From Halobacillus aidingensis (GTDB taxonomy: Bacteria; Bacillota; Bacilli; Bacillales; Halobacillaceae), in the NCBI RefSeq assembly GCF_900104185.1, contig NZ_FNIZ01000012.1:52038-116037 (forward strand): 64,000 bases of DNA, written 5' to 3'. The translations under genes were made by a program, and so were the position numbers. This document shows, in pieces, positions 51,123 to 60,281 of the stretch. The notes under the pieces are model-generated. The model did not search any database, was not told the origin of the DNA, and was given only the letters and a program-made list of their open reading frames with translations. Every line of letters starts with the position of its first letter. Position 1 is the stretch's first letter.

Positions 51123-51449
51123 TTATGCTACTTGTTTACAAGCTTCCGCACATTCATAGCAAGCTTTGGCACAATCCTGGCAGTGCTGATGATCATGTTT
51201 CTTACATTCATCTCCACAAGCCTGGCAGATCTTCGCACAAACCCCTGCAAATTCAGATACAAACGGAGAGTTTCTTGAAATTGCTTGTTCTAAGTATCCG
51301 CAAATATCGGCACATTCACGATCGGTACGAATACATTCCGCCATCATTTTTACGTCTTCCTCTTTCAAACAAGCATCATAACAATGGTTACATGCTTCCA
51401 TGCACACATGTAGCTTTTGGATAAGGTCTTGATATTTTTCGTGTGACAT
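51123..51449 (-). CDS. csp: Cysteine-rich four-helix-bundle copper-storage-like protein
   Basis: The 108-residue protein has about 16 cysteines in the CxxxC/CxxC spacing of helical bundles: CMEACNHCYDACLKEED, CAKICQACGDECKKH, CQDCAKACYECAEACKQ. This is the DUF326/Csp family, which stores Cu(I) inside a helix bundle. There is no signal peptide, so a cytosolic Csp3-like form is expected. Its place beside the ArsP unit adds to the metal island; whether it binds copper or arsenite in this host is not known. Confidence 0.85.
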   Translation of the reverse strand: MSHEKYQDLIQKLHVCMEACNHCYDACLKEEDVKMMAECIRTDRECADICGYLEQAISRNSPFVSEFAGVCAKICQACGDECKKHDHQHCQDCAKACYECAEACKQVA

Positions 51450-51589
51450 AAAATCTCCTCCTTTAAGGTGTTAGTTAGTATGTATCTCATGAAAGGGTTT
51501 TATAAACATAGGAAGGGTATGTGACCAAACAAAATCCATTCCTTGTCATAAACTATTCTTAGCCAATCTTTTTGATGGAGGAGAACCAC

Positions 51590-51874
51590 ATGTATAGAAG
51601 AAGAGGACCGGTACGCAGACCCGGGTTCTGTGTCTTTCCCGGATACAAGTACTGTGGACCAGGATGCAGCGGCCCTGGCGAACCCGTCAACGCCGTAGAT
51701 GCCGCCTGCAAAGCACATGATGAATGCTATCGCTATCACAGAGATTACTGTGCCTGTGACCTTGCTTTCATCAATCAGCTTGAAAGATTACAAAATCCTT
51801 ATACCTCAGAAGGTCGTAATGCAAGAAAATTATATAAATACATGAGAATCCAGCGACTCTTCACCTGTTTCTAA
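51590..51874 (+). CDS. Small phospholipase A2-like protein
   Basis: The 94-residue protein starts at ATG 51590 after GGAGGAGAACCAC. It keeps the PLA2 core: YCGPGCSGPGEPVNAVDAAC for the calcium loop, the catalytic KAHDECY (His43, Asp44), and CACD (Asp57). Bacterial PLA2 enzymes are usually longer and secreted; this one has no signal peptide and a basic N-terminus (MYRRRGPVRR). It could act inside the cell or spore, or be a spore-coat protein using the fold. It is a single gene with a terminator. Confidence 0.75.
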   Translation: MYRRRGPVRRPGFCVFPGYKYCGPGCSGPGEPVNAVDAACKAHDECYRYHRDYCACDLAFINQLERLQNPYTSEGRNARKLYKYMRIQRLFTCF

Positions 51875-51888
51875 AATATGCACCAACC

Positions 51889-51917
51889 AATCACCGTTCT
51901 TTTGGTGATTTTTTTAT
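51889..51917 (+). terminator. Terminator of the PLA2-like gene
   Basis: ATCACC and GGTGAT arms followed by TTTTTTT. Confidence 0.8.
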
Positions 51918-51947
51918 TTGAATTTAAAGGATATTGAATCTATGTTA

Positions 51948-52530
51948 TTAAACAATCTTGCAGAATTCTTGAAGACTCAGTTTCGAGACTTTTGTGTGAG
52001 GTGGATCGGGGAGGCGTGGGATGGGGAGACTCCCCTTGCCATATAAGTGTCTCGAAACCACTTCTGAAATCATCCGCATTTACTCAGCGAAAGTGTAGGG
52101 ATATAGGTTCCACCGCCGCTATTTTGTATGTAAAAGCTTGATATAGAGCGCTTTACACCTACTTGCGAGAGGGGTGGAAGACGCCCTATCTTGGTATAGG
52201 TGCGTTTATCTCCTGCATCGAATGGGGTGGTTGGGAAGCTGCGAGACTCCCGTGGGAGAAGGAGATAGGCGAGATCCCGCAGGACACAGTCCGAGGAAGC
52301 TCGGCACTCCCCCACAGGAAAGTGTTCAAATGCGGAATCGCCCTGGTAGACACGACTGGCATAAGCAGAACAGCAACGGAATGTGCTTTTCATTCCTTTG
52401 CTGTTCTGCTTATGACGCGAGTGTCTGGGCGATGGAGCTAGACGAGTAGCTTCCCAGCCCCCCCTGACTCCCAATACGGCAAAACGAACCCGGAAACATC
52501 TCGAAACTGAGTCTTCAAGAAAAGGGATCA
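51948..52530. repeat. Composite repeat element, locus C (modules C1 and C2, with nested hairpin)
   Basis: The locus runs in the opposite orientation to locus A. C1 (51971-52064) is a deletion form: its ends GAAGACTCAGTTTCGAGA and TCTCGAAACCACTTC match the module ends of A2, but most of the core is gone. C2 (52176-52516) matches A1. It is interrupted at about 52325-52440 by a separate hairpin. The spacer shares TATAGAGCGCTT with locus A. Open frames across this region on both strands are spurious. Confidence 0.85.
52339..52431. repeat. 93-nt hairpin inserted in composite repeat locus C
   Basis: A 24-bp inverted repeat with one mismatch (52360-52383 and 52391-52414; arms begin CATAAGCAGAACAGCAA) has a 7-nt loop. 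It is extended by AGACAC/GTGTCT and CGCCC/GGGCG outer pairs. It sits in the 3' arm of the C2 module, where the sister module A1 has no such sequence. Confidence 0.85.
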
Positions 52531-52692
52531 TATATGATACATAAGTGTTACATTTTCATGTCCATGAAAGAAAAGAATGCTTTATAATTGAAGAATAAGG
52601 AAGAGTTTACTTTTCAAACGTGTTACATGTGCTTATAATAGTCAACAGCACGCTTTTTTGCTTCGCCAACATGAGAGGATGTATAACCAAAA

Positions 52693-53841
52693 ATGAAATT
52701 CGAAGAAAGATTCGATTGGCAGCTCTTTTTTATTATGTGTTGTTTCATAGCCGTCAGTGCAGTCGCTCTTTTCAGTGCTCAGCAAAGCACACAATATAAT
52801 GATAACTTCGTACTTAAACAGTTGGTCTGGTATGGCCTCGGTGGCATCGTCATCGGCTTTATGCTCCTTGTGGATCCTGAAGATTTCAAAAAAATCAGCT
52901 GGTACTTATATGGATTCGGCATCATTCTTTTGATTGCCCTGATCGTCGCACCACCATCCATTGCTCCTGTCATCAAAGGGCAGAAGAGCTGGTTCGCCAT
53001 GCCGGGATTATCTTTACAACCTGCAGAGCTTGTAAAGATATTCACCATTCTTGCTCTCGGAAGGATTGCCGTTGATCATAATCAAAAGCACCGTTCATCA
53101 ATGAAAATGGATTTGTTCCTGTTGCTCAAATTAGGAGCGGCTACCGGCCTGCCGGTTCTCTTGATCATGCAGCAGCCCGATTTAGGGACAAGCCTTGTGT
53201 TCATCGCCATCTTAGCAGGATTCGTCCTGATCTCAGGCATCTCATGGAAAATCATTTTACCGATTTTCACCATCATCTCAGCTCTTGGAACAGGATTGAT
53301 CTGGCTTGCACTAAAAGCGCCTGAACTCCTTGACCGCTATTTAGGTGTGAAGGAGTATCAGCTCGGTCGTATCTACTCCTGGTTCCAGCCGACCAAGTAT
53401 GAAGACTCTTCCGGATACCATCTCGTCAAAGCGATGAGAGCCATTGGTTCCGGACAGCTGTATGGAAAAGGGTTCGGCGAACGGGAAGTATACTTACCAG
53501 AGGCACAAACCGACTTCATTTTCAGTATCATCGCAGAAGAATACGGTTTTCTCGGTTCTTGTATCGTCATCATCCTATTCTTCCTATTGATCTATCGCTT
53601 CACGACCATCGCTTTTAAAGCGAACAGCAACTACAGCTCTTATGTAATGGTCGGAATCATCAGTATGATCGCATTCCACGTATTCCAGAATATCGGAATG
53701 TCTGTGCAGCTGCTTCCAATCACGGGAATTCCGCTTCCGTTCATCAGTTATGGAGGAAGTGCCTTGCTCGGAAACTTGATGGCGCTTGGAATTGCTTTTT
53801 CAATATCCTATCACCATAAGACCTATATGTTTGGAGAATAG
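52693..53841 (+). CDS. rodA: RodA/FtsW/SpoVE family peptidoglycan polymerase
   Basis: The 382-residue protein has about ten membrane helices and the SEDS family segments: VIKGQKSWFAMPGLSLQPAE, the catalytic-site QPDLGTSLVF, LVKAMRAIGSGQLYGKG, FGEREVYLPEAQTDFIFSII and the C-terminal LPITGIPLPFISYGGSALL. It polymerises glycan strands with a class B PBP. RodA rather than FtsW is chosen from the overall pattern and the lack of a division-gene setting. The repeat locus C lies upstream and could separate its promoter from the preceding gene. Confidence 0.88.
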   Translation: MKFEERFDWQLFFIMCCFIAVSAVALFSAQQSTQYNDNFVLKQLVWYGLGGIVIGFMLLVDPEDFKKISWYLYGFGIILLIALIVAPPSIAPVIKGQKSWFAMPGLSLQPAELVKIFTILALGRIAVDHNQKHRSSMKMDLFLLLKLGAATGLPVLLIMQQPDLGTSLVFIAILAGFVLISGISWKIILPIFTIISALGTGLIWLALKAPELLDRYLGVKEYQLGRIYSWFQPTKYEDSSGYHLVKAMRAIGSGQLYGKGFGEREVYLPEAQTDFIFSIIAEEYGFLGSCIVIILFFLLIYRFTTIAFKANSNYSSYVMVGIISMIAFHVFQNIGMSVQLLPITGIPLPFISYGGSALLGNLMALGIAFSISYHHKTYMFGE

Positions 53842-53854
53842 AGAAACAGCATAC

Positions 53855-53889
53855 AAAAAAGGGGGCGTCATGGAACGCCTCCTTTTTGT
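53855..53889. terminator. Terminator after rodA
   Basis: AAAAAAGGGGGCGT and ACGCCTCCTTTTT arms. Confidence 0.88.
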
Positions 53890-53920
53890 TTAACCTTGAA
53901 GCTATACCAATCCTACCCGA

Positions 53921-54457
53921 TTACTCACTGTCGATGGTATTAGCGATTTCCACTAATTCATCAGGATAAAAGTGATCAGATACGCGTTGATCCATACTCA
54001 ACCTGTACTGACAATGCTCCGTTTCAAAAATGAAAACGTGAAAACCCGGGACTTTCACGAAAATTCCTTTTCCCCCAGTCTTCAACCTCACCTGTTCTAT
54101 AATTCGCTTCTCATGAATAAATAGCTTGTTTTCTGCAGGCCGTATATCCATCTTAAAATGATTTTCAGGTACGTGCTCATTCAAGTACTCCACATTTAAT
54201 TCCACATTTTCGTTCCCACCTAACCGATTAACCCTGGCCAAAACGTGTGTAAATGATAAGGACGGAAGTTTCTTAGGAAGAGATATTTTCATTTTCATTT
54301 GCTGTTCAAATTCTTTGACTGCTTCTTCCAAAGACTTATATCCATATTCAGCATAGAACTCTTCCAGGGGTTTGGACTGATTCACTTGGGCATGAACGGG
54401 CGTATGGGCACCCAACAGGCAGGTTATGAACAATAAAGACATTAAACATTTCTTCAT
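53921..54457 (-). CDS. Secreted protein of unknown function
   Basis: The protein of about 178 residues starts at ATG 54457 after AGAGGTGTTCGT, with a signal peptide (MKKCLMSLLFITCLLGA; cleavage near PVHAQ). The mature part is a mixed alpha/beta domain (FYAEYGYKSLEEAVKEFEQQ, ISLPKKLPSLSFTHVLARVN, GGKGIFVKVPGFHVFIFETE) resembling DUF4367-like external domains. I do not name a family with confidence. It is a single gene between rodA and glmS. Confidence 0.65.
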   Translation of the reverse strand: MKKCLMSLLFITCLLGAHTPVHAQVNQSKPLEEFYAEYGYKSLEEAVKEFEQQMKMKISLPKKLPSLSFTHVLARVNRLGGNENVELNVEYLNEHVPENHFKMDIRPAENKLFIHEKRIIEQVRLKTGGKGIFVKVPGFHVFIFETEHCQYRLSMDQRVSDHFYPDELVEIANTIDSE

Positions 54458-54532
54458 ACGAACACCTCTAACTGCATCGAATAGATGTATTTTCCCCAGG
54501 TTTTCTTTCCCCAATCCAAATGCAGGAAAATA

Positions 54533-54569
54533 AAAAAGCTGGCATCCTTAATCGGATGCCAGCTTTCCA
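54533..54569 (-). terminator. Terminator of glmS
   Basis: AAAGCTGGCATCC and GGATGCCAGCTTTTTT arms on the minus strand, 6 nt past the stop. Confidence 0.9.
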
Positions 54570-54574
54570 AATCT

Positions 54575-56377
54575 TTATTCTACCGTAACACTCTTCGCAA
54601 GGTTACGTGGTTTATCAACATCACAGTCACGGTGAAGCGCTGCATAGTAAGAAATCAGCTGCAATGGAATGACAGAAACAAGTGGTGTCATCAGATCATG
54701 CACTTGTGGAATGACGAAAGCATCGCCATCTTTGTTCAAACCTTCCATACTGATGATCATGCTGTTAGCGCCACGTGCTTCTACTTCCTGGACATTTCCA
54801 CGAATGGAGTAGTTGACGTTTTCCTGTGTTGCAAGGGCGATGACAGGTGTGCCATCTTCAATTAGAGCGATCGTGCCGTGCTTCAATTCACCACCAGCGA
54901 AACCTTCCGCCTGGATGTAAGAGATCTCTTTCAACTTCAGAGAACCTTCCAATCCGACATAATAGTCGATGCCGCGGCCAATAAAGAAGCAGTTACGAGT
55001 TGTTGATAGATACTCGCTCGCCAAGTCTTCCAACTTCTCTTTTTGATCAGTTAAAGCTTCCATAGCAGTTGCCACGATTGCAAGCTCCTGCATAGGATCG
55101 AAATCAAGTTCAATGTCCTTCGCACGTGCTGTATCAACAGCTAGAATGGCAAGAACAGCCATTTGTGCTGTATAGGCTTTTGTAGAAGCTACAGCGATTT
55201 CAGGTCCTGCGTGCAGGTGCATCGTATAGTCTGCTTCACGGGAAAGGGTGGACCCTGGCACGTTCGTAACCGTCAGTGCCGGATGACCAAGTTCTTTGGT
55301 CTGGACAAGGACAGAACGGCTATCTGCCGTTTCACCACTTTGAGAAATGTAAACAAACAACGGTTTCTCAGAAAGAAGTGGCATGTTGTAAGAGAATTCA
55401 CTAGCTACATGAACTTCTACTGGAATGTTTGCGAGTTTTTCAATAAACTGTTTACCTAAAAGTCCGGCATGGTAACTCGTACCTGCGGCGATGATGTAAA
55501 TACGATCGCAGTCTTTCATCGCTTGGCGGATTTCAGGATCCAGCTTGATCTCGTCATTCTCATTTTGATATTCTTGAATGATTTTACGGATGACGAACGG
55601 CTGTTCATCAATCTCTTTCAGCATAAAGTGAGGATACGTTCCCTTTTCGATATCAGTTGTATCCAATTCTGCTGTGAATGGTTCACGCTCAACCTTTTTG
55701 CCATCAGGCTTTTGGATTTCAACACCATCGCGACGAACGATGACGGTTTCTTTATCCATAAGCTCAAGGAATTGATCCGTTACGTGAAGAGCCGCCATGG
55801 AATCACTGGCTACAACGTTGAAGTCATCACCGATTCCAACTAACAGTGGACTCTTATTCTTAGCGACATAAATCGTATCGTGATCTTCACGGTCGATCAT
55901 TGCAATCGCATAAGAACCAGTTAAAAGCTCGACAGCTTTACGGAAAGCTGCAGCTACATCGTTCATTTCATTATTCAGGACTTCCATCAATTGAACGATG
56001 ATTTCCGTATCTGTTTCACTCTTGAACTCCACGTCGCTCAAGTACTCGTCACGAACGTCCACATAGTTCTCAATGACGCCATTGTGAACGATTGTAAAGC
56101 GTCCGGAAGTGCTTTGGTGCGGGTGTGCGTTTTCTTCGCTGGGAGCGCCGTGTGTAGCCCAGCGTGTATGTCCGATGCCGTGCGTCGCTTTGACACTTTC
56201 ATCTACAGCTTCTCTTAAAGAAGCGATACGCCCTTTTACTTTCGTCACTTCCACACCATTTTCGTTCAATGTTGCAATTCCAGCTGAATCATAACCGCGG
56301 TATTCAAGCTTTTCCAAACCATTCAATAAAATCTCTTTTGTATCATTCTGTCCGATATATCCTACAATTCCACACAT
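54575..56377 (-). CDS. glmS: Glutamine-fructose-6-phosphate aminotransferase
   Basis: The 600-residue enzyme starts at MCGIVGYIG (ATG 56377), whose cysteine becomes the N-terminal nucleophile of the glutaminase domain. Two SIS domains follow ([51 protein letters not shown] as [19 protein letters not shown]). It ends in the typical [15 protein letters not shown]. It makes glucosamine-6-phosphate, the first step of UDP-GlcNAc synthesis. A glmS ribozyme in its leader (56470-56631) controls it. GlmM is encoded upstream on the same strand. Confidence 0.96.
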   Translation of the reverse strand: MCGIVGYIGQNDTKEILLNGLEKLEYRGYDSAGIATLNENGVEVTKVKGRIASLREAVDESVKATHGIGHTRWATHGAPSEENAHPHQSTSGRFTIVHNGVIENYVDVRDEYLSDVEFKSETDTEIIVQLMEVLNNEMNDVAAAFRKAVELLTGSYAIAMIDREDHDTIYVAKNKSPLLVGIGDDFNVVASDSMAALHVTDQFLELMDKETVIVRRDGVEIQKPDGKKVEREPFTAELDTTDIEKGTYPHFMLKEIDEQPFVIRKIIQEYQNENDEIKLDPEIRQAMKDCDRIYIIAAGTSYHAGLLGKQFIEKLANIPVEVHVASEFSYNMPLLSEKPLFVYISQSGETADSRSVLVQTKELGHPALTVTNVPGSTLSREADYTMHLHAGPEIAVASTKAYTAQMAVLAILAVDTARAKDIELDFDPMQELAIVATAMEALTDQKEKLEDLASEYLSTTRNCFFIGRGIDYYVGLEGSLKLKEISYIQAEGFAGGELKHGTIALIEDGTPVIALATQENVNYSIRGNVQEVEARGANSMIISMEGLNKDGDAFVIPQVHDLMTPLVSVIPLQLISYYAALHRDCDVDKPRNLAKSVTVE

Positions 56378-56469
56378 AATTGTTGTCCTCCTGTTATCAG
56401 AGAAGGGCAACGAATGCTCCGTAGATTTCAAGGGGCTTTTCGCTGCCCCTCTCCCGTTATTCTTTCTTT

Positions 56470-56631
56470 GATCACTTCGTCCTGAATGTTTTGTTCGGAA
56501 AGTCACCTTCCCGTTTTACATTCGGACATGCGGTTGAAGTGTGGCAACCGGGAGGCATCCGCCGAATACTCGATGAACCTCCACCTCGTCAACTGTGTTC
56601 ATGTTAAGACGTAGCACACAGTCCTGGCGCT
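56470..56631 (-). ncRNA. glmS: glmS ribozyme
   Basis: The minus-strand leader of glmS contains the conserved core AGCGCCAGGACTGTG, then GTTGACGAGGTGGAGGTT, CATCGA, TTCGGCGGATGCCTCCCGG and a P3/P4-like GGGAAGGTGACTTTCCGAAC. Self-cleavage is expected between the A complementary to 56631 and the G complementary to 56630. Glucosamine-6-phosphate triggers cleavage and lowers glmS expression. The match to the known ribozyme extends through the P2, P3 and P4 elements, about 95 nt before the coding start. Confidence 0.95.
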
Positions 56632-56868
56632 TTATAAATAAGGAATGACCTCGATCCTCCTTAACTATTTCAAAATAAAATCCTTTTGTCTCATTTCCGA
56701 ATGAAAGTCTTTTCAAACATGAAATTCGACAATTTTTAAGGACATGTTCAATTGTACACAGCCCTCTCAGATGGGTCAATAAAAATTGTAACCGTTACAG
56801 AAATGTAAGGGGCCTGTAATAGGATATGCGCAGATCACCCCCATGTGCGACCTGCGCAAGCCCTGAAA

Positions 56869-58218
56869 CTACTCCTTCAAACCAAGCTCTTCTTCAACAA
56901 CTTGGACAACTTTATCACAATACTCTTCGCATTGTTCTTCCGTAGGTGCTTCCACCATGATCCTTACTAAAGGCTCTGTACCGGATGGGCGTACAAGAAC
57001 TCGTCCGCTTCCACCCATTTCCTCTTCTACAGCCTGGATGGCTTCCTGAATTCTAGGATGGGTTTGAACTTTATTTTTATCAATGACACGAACATTTTTC
57101 AATACTTGAGGGAACTTTTGCATTCCACTCGCAAGCTCTGAGAGTGGTTTGCCCGTTTCTTTCATGACATTGACCAATTGAAGAGCCGACAACATGCCAT
57201 CTCCTGTCGTATTGTGATCAAGGAAGATGATATGTCCGGATTGTTCCCCACCAAGGTTATAACCACCGCGACGCATTTCTTCCATGACATAACGATCCCC
57301 TACGGCCGTCTTATCACTCTTCATTCCATTTGCTTCTACTGCTTTATAGAAACCAAGGTTACTCATAACCGTAGAGACCACTGTCGAGTTATTCAACGTA
57401 CCGTTTTCATTCATGTGCTTGGCACAAATGTACATGATTTTGTCTCCGTCTACGATGTTCCCTTTTTCATCAACTGCAATCAGACGATCGCCGTCTCCAT
57501 CAAAAGCAAGTCCTACATCCGCTTTCTTCTCTTTCACAAGGTCTTGTAACGGCTCCGGGTGTGTAGAACCGACGCCGTCATTAATGTTCAGACCATCCGG
57601 CGATGACCCGATCGAAGAAATGTCGGCTTCAAGATCTGCAAACAAGTGGGAGGCCAGTGATGAAGTCGCTCCATGAGCGCAATCGAGTGCGATGTGAAGT
57701 CCTTCAAAATCATAATCAACGGTTTGCTTCAAGTGTTGCAAGTACTTTTGCCCGCCCTCGAAGTAATCATTGATCTGACCAAGATCCGATCCTGAAGGCC
57801 TTGGAAGGTCATCTTGCTCTGCATCAATTAATGCTTCAATTTCCTGCTCTTGATCATCGGTCAATTTAAAACCATCTGGACCGAAGAATTTGATGCCATT
57901 ATCTTCGACAGGGTTGTGGGATGCGGATATCATAATTCCCGCTTCCGCTTGCAGTGCTTTCGTTAAAAAGGCTACGCCTGGTGTAGAGATAACACCGAGA
58001 CGCATGACCTCTGCTCCAATTGACAACAACCCGGCAGCCAATGCGCCTTCAAGCATCTCACCAGAGATCCTTGTGTCACGTCCAATCAAAACCTTCGGAC
58101 GCTCGACACCTTTTGTTACGACATAACCGCCGTAACGGCCAAGTTTGAATGCAAGTTCTGGTGTTAATTCCTTATTCGCGACGCCTCGTACGCCGTCCGT
58201 GCCAAAATATTTACCCAT
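56869..58218 (-). CDS. glmM: Phosphoglucosamine mutase
   Basis: The protein of about 449 residues starts at [12 protein letters not shown] (ATG 58218). The catalytic serine lies in [15 protein letters not shown], the metal loop in [13 protein letters not shown], the sugar loop in GGEQSGH, and the phosphate-binding end in [19 protein letters not shown]. It converts glucosamine-6-P to glucosamine-1-P and connects GlmS to UDP-GlcNAc synthesis. It follows cdaA and cdaR in the conserved order, where CdaR/GlmM control CdaA in Bacillus. Confidence 0.96.
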   Translation of the reverse strand: MGKYFGTDGVRGVANKELTPELAFKLGRYGGYVVTKGVERPKVLIGRDTRISGEMLEGALAAGLLSIGAEVMRLGVISTPGVAFLTKALQAEAGIMISASHNPVEDNGIKFFGPDGFKLTDDQEQEIEALIDAEQDDLPRPSGSDLGQINDYFEGGQKYLQHLKQTVDYDFEGLHIALDCAHGATSSLASHLFADLEADISSIGSSPDGLNINDGVGSTHPEPLQDLVKEKKADVGLAFDGDGDRLIAVDEKGNIVDGDKIMYICAKHMNENGTLNNSTVVSTVMSNLGFYKAVEANGMKSDKTAVGDRYVMEEMRRGGYNLGGEQSGHIIFLDHNTTGDGMLSALQLVNVMKETGKPLSELASGMQKFPQVLKNVRVIDKNKVQTHPRIQEAIQAVEEEMGGSGRVLVRPSGTEPLVRIMVEAPTEEQCEEYCDKVVQVVEEELGLKE

Positions 58219-58282
58219 AATCATTCGACCTCTCTTTCTATACTTTCCATTGATCTATGTTTTCACGATTGATTCGTTTTGA

Positions 58283-59272
58283 TTAATCTGTGCCGTTTCC
58301 GTCATCTCCCGCTTCGCCTTCAACAACTTCAATGTCCACTTCAATGGTTTCAGGTTGAACGGAAGTCACTCCTTCAGGAAGCGGAATATCGACTTCTACG
58401 GTTTGATCTTCTGTCACTTCTGATACATCAACAGGGATTTCAGGAAGCGCCTCAATGCCATCAAGTACTTCTTTCGGTCCGGAAATGGTGACTTCCTCTG
58501 TTTCCGTACGGACCGATTCAATCAGTACCCCTTCCGTATTCCCTCCACGAGCGGCAACATTTAATGGAACGCTTTTCGTGCGGGTGGAAATCGGAACAGA
58601 TACATTTACAGTCGTTGGATCCACGAGGACATTCAGCTCATTCCCCTGATTATCATAAATCTTGACAGGAGCTTCCTGCGCTTCAATTGACTCTGTAGCC
58701 TCACCGACATCAATAATCGCTTTCACAGAGGCTACACGCTCAATGACCGATGAAGCCCCCGTAATGGCAACTTCAGAAGGTTCCACTTCTGGATCACCAA
58801 GCTCAAGCTCACTATCCAGGTTTCCTTGGTTGATATAATCAATGTTCACTTCATAATCTTCGGTCACTTTTTCCTCAATCGTCACTTCAATGATTTTTGG
58901 ATCGAGCGTGACTGCAAGCTGGTTGGATATCCCTGAGTGCTGTAAGGACACCTCATGTGTGCCCGGACCAAGTCCATTCAAATCTACAAAAACCGTAAAG
59001 TTCTTCTGTCTGGAAACAGGAGCGACAGCAGAGGTCGGCCCCTCAACAGAGACGGATACTTCTTGAGGGATTCCGCTGACCACATATTCTTCACTATCAA
59101 ACCTGATTTCAAGTGGAATGTTTTCCATCACTTCCATATCAGAGGATGACTGATTGAAGAATAAAGAATCTGAGTCCATATTGTTATCCACATTGACCGT
59201 CACCCAAAGAAGACCAGCAAGCATAAGGGATATAATTCTTATAAACCATACACTTTTGAACCAATTATCCAT
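58283..59272 (-). CDS. cdaR: CdaR (YbbR-domain) regulator of diadenylate cyclase
   Basis: The 329-residue protein has one N-terminal membrane helix (FIRIISLMLAGLLWVTVNVD) and several external YbbR domains (EIRFDSEEYVVSGIPQEVSV, VTISGPKEVLDGIEALPEIP), plus an acidic end. It binds the CdaA cyclase at the membrane and adjusts cyclic di-AMP synthesis. Its start overlaps the cdaA stop by 8 nt. The order cdaA-cdaR-glmM is conserved in Firmicutes and supports the assignment. Confidence 0.93.
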   Translation of the reverse strand: MDNWFKSVWFIRIISLMLAGLLWVTVNVDNNMDSDSLFFNQSSSDMEVMENIPLEIRFDSEEYVVSGIPQEVSVSVEGPTSAVAPVSRQKNFTVFVDLNGLGPGTHEVSLQHSGISNQLAVTLDPKIIEVTIEEKVTEDYEVNIDYINQGNLDSELELGDPEVEPSEVAITGASSVIERVASVKAIIDVGEATESIEAQEAPVKIYDNQGNELNVLVDPTTVNVSVPISTRTKSVPLNVAARGGNTEGVLIESVRTETEEVTISGPKEVLDGIEALPEIPVDVSEVTEDQTVEVDIPLPEGVTSVQPETIEVDIEVVEGEAGDDGNGTD

Positions 59273-60077
59273 TCTTCTTCCCCCTCCAGTTCCAGCTTTT
59301 CACCGCAGGGGCGGAGTAATCCAATTCAGTACGCAAAATCTCTTCCAGTTTCACTTGATCAAGGTCTCGATGCAATTCCCCGTTCTTCGTACAGGAAATA
59401 GCTCCTGTCTCTTCAGAAACGACGATCGTTAAAGCATCCGTCACCTCACTGATTCCCATAGCCGCTCTGTGCCTCGTCCCGAGCTCTTTCGAAATAAAAG
59501 GACTCTCTGAAAGTGGGAGATAACAGGCAGCAGCGACAATTTCATCATTTTTAAGTATGACCGCTCCATCATGGAGAGGAGTGTTCGGTATGAAAATATT
59601 CGTAAGCAACTCGCTCGACAAATGTCCGCCAACACGTATGCCTGTTTCTACGTAATCCCCCATACCTGTATCTCGTTCTATTGTAATCAATGCACCGATT
59701 CGGCGTTTGGCCATATAGTTACAAGACTTAATAATCGCCTGTAAGGTTTTCTCGGTGTCTTCTTCTTCTGAAGTATTCCTGCTGAAGAAACTTCCTCGTC
59801 CCAGTTGTTCTAAAGCTCTTCTAAGTTCAGGCTGGAACAAAATGATGATCGCGAGGAAACCCCACGTTATTGCTTGTGACATCAGCCACCTTAATGTGGT
59901 CAGTCCAAATAAATTACTCAATAACCATATACCCAGAATAACGAAAATACCTTTTAATAGCTGAACGGCTTTCGTTCCCTGAATCAGCATGATTAATTTA
60001 TATACAACAAACCAGACAAGGGCGATATCCACAGTAATCAAAAAATAATCTAAAACATCCAATCCCCCATCAAGCAT
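59265..60077 (-). CDS. cdaA: Diadenylate cyclase CdaA
   Basis: The 270-residue enzyme has about three N-terminal membrane helices (residues 10-90) and the DAC catalytic domain with DGA (170-172) and RHR (202-204). It makes cyclic di-AMP, which governs potassium and osmolyte balance and is essential in many Firmicutes. It is followed by cdaR and glmM. A strong stem-loop separates it from rsiW, so it may be transcribed from its own promoter in the gap after rsiW. Confidence 0.95.
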   Translation of the reverse strand: MLDGGLDVLDYFLITVDIALVWFVVYKLIMLIQGTKAVQLLKGIFVILGIWLLSNLFGLTTLRWLMSQAITWGFLAIIILFQPELRRALEQLGRGSFFSRNTSEEEDTEKTLQAIIKSCNYMAKRRIGALITIERDTGMGDYVETGIRVGGHLSSELLTNIFIPNTPLHDGAVILKNDEIVAAACYLPLSESPFISKELGTRHRAAMGISEVTDALTIVVSEETGAISCTKNGELHRDLDQVKLEEILRTELDYSAPAVKSWNWRGKKNG

Positions 60078-60246
60078 GCCTACACTTCCTTTTAGATATA
60101 ATAAACCTTAAAAATTCACATTTACCATTATATCACATAACCTTTCCTGTATATATGGAGAACATACCGTCCTTGGGAGAGACCCATACATTTCTATACC
60201 ATTTTGGTCGTTTCAGGGAGCCTTATGCTCCATTCTGTTCAAAAAT

Positions 60247-60281
60247 AAAGCAAGGAAGCGTAAGCCTCCTTGCTTTTTTAA
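60247..60281 (-). terminator. Stem-loop after rsiW
   Basis: AAGCAAGGAGGC and GCTTCCTTGCTTTATTTT arms. It overlaps the rsiW stop and partly isolates sigW-rsiW from cdaA. Confidence 0.8.

Noticed and set aside
52070..52531. Long open frames on both strands across repeat locus C
   Set aside because: They lie entirely in the structured repeat and its nested hairpin; similar frames occur at loci A and B.
56516..56779. 87-residue open frame upstream of glmS
   Set aside because: It is the translation of the glmS ribozyme (peptide includes VDEVEVHRVFGGCLPVATL) and has no ribosome site.
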